Below are positions 35,107 through 38,822 of a stretch of 38,822 nucleotides of DNA, piece by piece. Source of the stretch: CAZJDM01 sp964544765 (GTDB taxonomy: Bacteria > Bdellovibrionota_B > Oligoflexia > CAYFLR01); contig CAZJDM010000023.1 in NCBI GenBank assembly GCA_964544765.1, positions 1 to 38,822 of the forward strand, written 5' to 3'. Positions within the stretch are counted from its first letter, which is position 1. Each line of letters starts with the position of its first letter. The position numbers were made by a program, and so were the translations under genes. The notes beneath the pieces are model-generated. The model ran no database searches. It was given only the letters and a program-made list of their open reading frames with translations, and was not told the DNA's origin.

Positions 35107-36231
35107 TCAATGTTGGTTATTGCTCTCTTTCCAGTTAGCTTTTACAATCGCATATAGATATGAAACAGGCCTGTTCAAATGCTCGCCTTTAGGCGTTGTA
35201 AACCATCCGACTTCGTTGTTCCAAAATTTACATATAGTTTTAAACACCAAGCCAGGTTCCCAATTTTTATTTTTCAGTCCCTCATAGCTCTTCCATTCAC
35301 CAACAATCGTACTGGCAAAGGTTTTGTAGAATGATAATTTGGTATCAGGATTTACTTCTTTGTTTATTTTTTCGAACCAGTCCACAACAATACCATCGAA
35401 ATATTTAGACATATCTGGATCGTCGGTAACTCCATGGTCAAAAAGATTAGCATCTAATTGAAAAGTCTTTTCTTTAAAAGCGGTTTTAGTCAGTTTTAAA
35501 TATTTTTTTAAATTGTCGTAAATGGAAGGGTTTTTGGCTGATGGTTTAGTTTGTTCTGATTCAATTAGTTTTGGCTCAATTGCTTCTGATTTTGAATCTT
35601 TTTTTGAATCTTTATTGTCAAAAATATTTGAAATGTTTGTTTTGTTATTATTATCATTGCTGTTGCTGTTGCTGTTGCTGTTTTCATTGTCATTGTCATT
35701 GTCATTGTCATTGGAGAAGGTATTTTCATTTTCTTTCGCTTCTAACTTCTCAATTAACTGGCTTTCATCAATTGCTAAATTGGCATAGATCTCGTTAACA
35801 AGTTTATAACTACCGGCTTTATTTCTAGTAGGCTTTTCCAGGCAGACTAATATACCATAGCTAAGTAGCATTGAAATAAAACCGTTATACGTTTGTTGGC
35901 CAATACCACTGTCTCTAACAGGAGCATTCTTGATAAGTTCATTCATGATTCGTCGGGAAAGTAGAAAAGTGTTTCGGCATTTAGTAGCTATTCCCAGAAG
36001 TAAAATAGCAAATAATCGGAGGTTCGCTTCTTTAGACTTTCTCAAGACTCTATATTCAGTTATAAAATCTGTCGGTAAAAGATGAAATGATTTTACACAG
36101 CCCAACTTATCATGAAATTGCTGACACATTCTTTCTAATTTTGATCTTTCAGTTGCGAGCTTCGACTGATCTACTGTAGTAAGAGCGTTGCTATCGCGTA
36201 ATAAGGTTACATTAGCTGATTTGTCTTCCAT
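35107..36231 (-). CDS. Unidentified two-domain protein with low-complexity linker
   Basis: A 374-residue protein. Residues about 60-160 look like a winged-helix region (KCRNTFLLSRRIMNELI, then GQQTYNGFISMLLSYGILVCLEK). Residues about 190-225 are a low-complexity Asn/Asp/Ser tract encoded by two hexanucleotide microsatellites (35657-35682 and 35685-35714). The C-terminal region (about 260-374) is rich in Trp, Lys and aromatic residues (WFEKINKEV, GEWKSYEGLKNKNWEPGLVFK, FWNNEVGWFTTP). The overall shape recalls plasmid replication or DNA-binding proteins, but no clear match is recognised. It is convergent with the hydrolase gene. Function not assigned. Confidence 0.65.
   Translation of the reverse strand: MEDKSANVTLLRDSNALTTVDQSKLATERSKLERMCQQFHDKLGCVKSFHLLPTDFITEYRVLRKSKEANLRLFAILLLGIATKCRNTFLLSRRIMNELIKNAPVRDSGIGQQTYNGFISMLLSYGILVCLEKPTRNKAGSYKLVNEIYANLAIDESQLIEKLEAKENENTFSNDNDNDNDNENSNSNSNSNDNNNKTNISNIFDNKDSKKDSKSEAIEPKLIESEQTKPSAKNPSIYDNLKKYLKLTKTAFKEKTFQLDANLFDHGVTDDPDMSKYFDGIVVDWFEKINKEVNPDTKLSFYKTFASTIVGEWKSYEGLKNKNWEPGLVFKTICKFWNNEVGWFTTPKGEHLNRPVSYLYAIVKANWKESNNQH
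35657..35714. repeat. Hexanucleotide microsatellites inside the coding region
   Basis: Four TTGCTG units (35657-35680) followed by five CATTGT-type units (35685-35714). On the coding strand they give alternating Asn-Ser and Asn-Asp residues. A multiple of three keeps the frame, so copy changes would alter linker length only. Confidence 0.9.
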
Positions 36232-36398
36232 GACTGGTCCTTTTCAAATAAAAAACATTAATAAAAATATAAAACATAATCAAAAGTATAAAAAAGTGGT
36301 CAATGCAGTTAAATTAATATTGAGCAGGAGTATTCTTAACAAGATAGGTTGCCAAGAAAGGCTTCCTATCGAGTTGATTACTCTTATTCCCTTATAAA

Positions 36399-36551
36399 TT
36401 ACTGCCAAATTGCAACTAAATTACGGCTTCTTTTTTTAGAAGGCGGTTGTTCCAATACAAAGTTTGTAAAAAAGGTTGATAAAATCAGGCTTTTTAGAGT
36501 TAATTGTAATGGAAATTGGGTGAATAATAGGTTATGGTGCTTCTTAGACAT
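36399..36551 (-). CDS. Possible small protein, 50 residues
   Basis: A 50-codon minus-strand ORF starting ATG at 36551 and ending TAA at 36399, with a strong GGAGG about eight bases upstream (36556-36560 on the plus strand read as CCTCC). The product is basic with a hydrophobic middle (LLFTQFPLQLTLKSLILSTFF) and a basic C-terminus (PPSKKRSRN). It has no recognised family and might be a leader peptide or remnant. Confidence 0.3.
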   Translation of the reverse strand: MSKKHHNLLFTQFPLQLTLKSLILSTFFTNFVLEQPPSKKRSRNLVAIWQ

Positions 36552-36690
36552 AAGATCCTCCGTGTTCTTTAGGATTTTGTGTTTAGAGGTTCAAGAAAGT
36601 TGCTGCTTTCTTGAATCTTGCTTCTCAAAACTATCCTCTATTTTGAATAATAAATCAACAGCATTTTAAAATTTATTTTGATCTTAATAG

Positions 36691-36723
36691 TTAGCACGAA
36701 TTATGAAGTACGAATTACGAATA
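36691..36723. repeat. CGAATTA-type intergenic repeat
   Basis: The stretch has repeated ACGAATTA/ACGAATAG words (CGAATTATGAAGTACGAATTACGAATA). It resembles low-complexity intergenic repeats reported in several uncultured bacterial genomes; it is not part of a gene. Confidence 0.5.
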
Positions 36724-36782
36724 GGTCTTTTGAAAAGAATTGAGAAAATTTGAGAAAATCTTTTTATTGAGTTTTTAAAATC

Positions 36783-36820
36783 ATTATCGATATCGTTATT
36801 AAATTCGTTATCGTTATCGT
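36783..36820. repeat. TTATCG hexamer array
   Basis: Degenerate tandem TTATCG/ATATCG units before the 36829 ORF. The reading frame of the small ORF is open through them, but no start codon exists upstream, so they are probably not translated. Confidence 0.6.
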
Positions 36821-36885
36821 GGATACGGTTGGGTTCGGTTAGGAAAAATTGTGCTGCATTTTGGTGGTCTGAGGGATTGGTTGAA

Positions 36886-37116
36886 ATGGCTGAAGGAATC
36901 GAACGAATGCTGACATATTACGCTCTTTCATTTGTGCTTCCGTTCCGTGAGTTAAGTGGTGAAACCATTGATGAACAAATGGAAGAGTGGGAGAAAGTAA
37001 ATCATGAACGAGACAGTTTCAAAGCTTTCATTGACTATCAACTTAAGCCTATCTTTGCAGGCCAGTTGCCCGACTGGATTGAAGTTGGTGAACAGGTTAG
37101 GGGTGGGGGAGTGTAA
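36886..37116 (+). CDS. Small unidentified protein (76 residues; TTG at 36829 possible)
   Basis: The ATG at 36886 gives 76 residues; a TTG at 36829 would add 19 more (MGSVRKNCAAF...). A purine-rich GAGGGA lies 11-16 bases before the ATG. The protein is acidic with helix-forming stretches (GIERMLTYYALSF, DEQMEEWEKVNHERDSFKAF, LPDWIEVGEQV). Its local G+C is higher than the flanks. It is convergent with the candidate immunity gene. No family recognised; it could be a remnant of a larger gene. Confidence 0.4.
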   Translation: MAEGIERMLTYYALSFVLPFRELSGETIDEQMEEWEKVNHERDSFKAFIDYQLKPIFAGQLPDWIEVGEQVRGGGV

Positions 37117-37148
37117 AGCCGGTTACCGCCATGGTGGAATAACATGGA

Positions 37149-37628
37149 TTACAGAAAGGTACTATTGAACTCCTGTCGTTGGGAGTCAGAGAATCTAATA
37201 CCTTCTTCATCCAGCTGAACTTTATATGCTTTGAATCTTGACTTGAATAAATCAAGTAATTCGACCAGATTTAAGACAGCTTTAACAGACCACTCACTTC
37301 CGACCCTAAAGTCTATTGATATTGAATTGCTAAAAATTCCCAACCCAAGAGAGGGCATCTCATGGAAATTGTGTAGTAAAATATGGTGACCATCTGTTAA
37401 CTTGTCAGCTAGGTTGGGTTTAGAAAGAGTCTCAAGTGCAATATCTTGTTCTGAATCCTTGTCCCAAATTGTTGCTTCAGAATCTAACTGCGAATTTACT
37501 ACCAAATAGTTTATAGCACCTTTTAAGGACTCGCTGTCCTTAAACGAAATGCTTATTTCTGGGAGGCTACCATCTGATCCTTCTGACATCATAGTTTGTA
37601 TCTTGTTTATTTGGTCTTCACGCTTCAT
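37149..37628 (-). CDS. Candidate immunity protein for the adjacent toxin
   Basis: A 159-residue protein from the ATG at 37628, with AGAGAG before it; a TTG at 37646 would overlap the toxin stop by four bases and give 165. It contains no signal peptide or membrane segment and is acidic and mixed alpha/beta (VNSQLDSEATIWD, HHILLHNFHEMPSLG, AVLNLVELLDLF). Its position directly downstream of the toxin-like gene is that of immunity genes in polymorphic toxin systems. No known immunity family is recognised; the role is inferred from position. Confidence 0.55.
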   Translation of the reverse strand: MKREDQINKIQTMMSEGSDGSLPEISISFKDSESLKGAINYLVVNSQLDSEATIWDKDSEQDIALETLSKPNLADKLTDGHHILLHNFHEMPSLGLGIFSNSISIDFRVGSEWSVKAVLNLVELLDLFKSRFKAYKVQLDEEGIRFSDSQRQEFNSTFL

Positions 37629-37642
37629 TTTAATACTCTCTA

Positions 37643-38822
37643 TCAATCAATAAAACCTTTGAATGTACCATCTCGATTAAGTCTTAGACCTCTACCATCA
37701 GGTAAACGTTTCTCCAAAAATGTAATTCCTTTAGGAGTGGTGACCTTTTCAAACTTTCCAGGACCATTGAGAATCTCATTAAAGTGCCTTAATCCGGTCT
37801 CATTCTTTACAGCATTTGAGCCTTTTACTTTTCCCCATTTATGAGGATTGGTAGCAGCATTACGGGTAGAATGTTTATGAAACGCATGACCCGCCCTAGT
37901 CATATTACTACCAGGTTTAGCGGGTTCCAGTGCAGATTTCAAGATCTTAGTAATCTTATCACCAATCCCACTTTTCCCAGCAGACTCTCTTATTCTATTA
38001 CCTATTCCCCATACACCTGACTCAGCAACATCATCAGCAAAAGTCTGTAATCTCCCAGTTGCCTTGGGTGCTATGAGAGACAACTCATCCAATGCTTGTG
38101 ATCCTTGTAAAGAACTACCTGCCTTAAAAGAACCATAAGTGATAGTGGCAAGCTCGAATAGTATTTTACCTGCATCTCGACGCTTATTTCTAGCTGAGGT
38201 GTTATCATTGTACTTCTGATAAGCTTGAGATAAACGTTTATATGTCTTTTCATAATTTAAAAGAGCCTTTATAAAAAGTCCACCTCTATTTATTATTTTT
38301 TTACTTAAGCCAGCACTAAAATAATATGCATCTATCATCCAGGCATCAGGTGTTTCACTGGTGATGTAGTTTAAGACGTGTGGAGTTGACATAACAATAG
38401 AGCTTGTCAAATCTGATAATACATACATTGTATCTATCGCTCCTTGAGCGAATCCTGCTGCATAATCATGAATATTATAAAGATTATCAAGTTGAATGTG
38501 AAAAAATCTAAAAGCTCTAGAAGTTAGAGAGTGTGATTCTATTTTGGCTTGATTTAGAATTAAAGAAGACGAAATCAGCAATTCTGGATCATTACGAATG
38601 GCAGAATTAGCAGCAAGTTTACCACTAATATCCACCATTTGATAACCCATGTAAGTTTGAGTATTAGCTTCAATACCAAACAGTTCTACCGCATTAGTAG
38701 TCATTTGAAATTGAGAGTAGTACTGCACCCTAGGATGATTTATCTCGTAATCGAGTAATACTCTGGATCTATTTAAATAACGATTTCCTAATTGCTTTAC
38801 ATTATTTGCAAAAGATCGATCT
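37643..38822 (-). CDS. C-terminal part of a putative polymorphic toxin (5' end outside window)
   Basis: The frame is open to the right edge, so at least 393 residues are present and the start is outside. An apparent GTG at 38728 is not the start: upstream codons read on in frame (YLNRSRVLLDYEIN...). The last ~85 residues (from about NMTRAGHAFHKH) form a compact domain with a conserved-looking His pair, LPDGRGLRLNRDGTFKGF near the C-terminus and a terminal aspartate; this pattern resembles small RNase-type toxin tips at the ends of Rhs/CDI-like proteins. The upstream part is helical (YKRLSQAYQKYNDN). The adjacent downstream gene is the immunity candidate. Which delivery system is used cannot be told here. 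Confidence 0.6.
   Translation of the reverse strand, partial: DRSFANNVKQLGNRYLNRSRVLLDYEINHPRVQYYSQFQMTTNAVELFGIEANTQTYMGYQMVDISGKLAANSAIRNDPELLISSSLILNQAKIESHSLTSRAFRFFHIQLDNLYNIHDYAAGFAQGAIDTMYVLSDLTSSIVMSTPHVLNYITSETPDAWMIDAYYFSAGLSKKIINRGGLFIKALLNYEKTYKRLSQAYQKYNDNTSARNKRRDAGKILFELATITYGSFKAGSSLQGSQALDELSLIAPKATGRLQTFADDVAESGVWGIGNRIRESAGKSGIGDKITKILKSALEPAKPGSNMTRAGHAFHKHSTRNAATNPHKWGKVKGSNAVKNETGLRHFNEILNGPGKFEKVTTPKGITFLEKRLPDGRGLRLNRDGTFKGFID

Larger units (their letters stand above)
36232..36828. other. Repeat-rich intergenic region
   Basis: About 600 bp of AT-rich DNA. It contains a small minus-strand ORF (listed separately), a CGAATTA-type repeat (36691-36723), a TTATCG hexamer array (36783-36820) and poly-A/T stretches. 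On the minus strand near 36590-36660 there is a 24-codon open stretch (NAVDLLFKIEDSFEKQ...) that begins after a stop and ends in TGA; it has no start and may be a gene remnant. No tRNA or IS end is seen. Confidence 0.5.

Noticed and set aside
35522..35798. Two plus-strand frames with runs of Ser-Leu and Cys-His over the microsatellite
   Set aside because: These are reverse-strand translations of the hexanucleotide array and have no ribosome site; the minus-strand protein is better supported by its flanking domains.
36349..36669. 106-residue plus-strand ORF in the repeat-rich spacer
   Set aside because: No ribosome site, cysteine/leucine-rich composition typical of random AT-rich DNA, and it overlaps repeat debris.

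Overview
The window is AT-rich (roughly one third G+C by eye) bacterial chromosome, read with the standard code. The first 12.5 kb is a conserved housekeeping block: pyrophosphatase, clpB, ispE, prs, rplY, pth, rpsF, rpsR, a DUF2232 membrane gene, rplI, dnaB, ndk. This order, with no ssb between rpsF and rpsR, together with a long-form PrkA kinase and lipoproteins with lipobox-type signal peptides, recalls Desulfobacterota/Bdellovibrionota-like or deep-branching uncultured lineages. I cannot name the phylum from sequence alone. No tRNA, rRNA, CRISPR array or insertion sequence was found.

Layout. 1-404: 3' end of an unidentified gene. 500-12485: housekeeping block, with a terminator after the pyrophosphatase and an S6:S18-type leader before rpsF. 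12637-14898: long PrkA-type kinase, preceded by tandem repeats. 14900-18169 (minus): large papain-like cysteine protease lipoprotein. 18523-22687: phosphate module of PhoB-type regulator, PhoR-type sensor kinase and Na/Pi cotransporter; the cotransporter has a four-repeat, 11-nt-period Pho-box-like operator ending just before a -10 box. 22754-23686 (minus): exported protein with protein-kinase-like motifs. 23962-25341: secreted subtilisin with no propeptide. 25491-28920: peptide/nickel-type ABC importer (binding lipoprotein and two permeases) lacking local ATPase genes, with strong hairpins between the first two genes. 28921-31347 (minus): P-loop ATPase, winged helix and TPR protein with a near-consensus promoter.

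The right quarter (31.6-38.8 kb) is accessory. It holds a PIN toxin with an XRE-ImmA/IrrE partner and a perfect 11-bp inverted-repeat operator, a serine beta-lactamase-like hydrolase, an unidentified protein with a translated hexanucleotide microsatellite, about 600 bp of repeat-rich spacer, a small unidentified ORF, and the 3' end of a large gene that looks like a polymorphic toxin with a candidate immunity gene. Three low-complexity intergenic repeat families (CAGTTTTCAG-like, CGAATTA-like, and a purine-rich tract) lie outside genes.

The most interesting items are the exported kinase-like protein, the Pho-box promoter, the S6:S18 leader, the toxin-antitoxin operator, the toxin/immunity pair at the right edge, and the Shine-Dalgarno sequence held in a hairpin in front of the first ABC permease.
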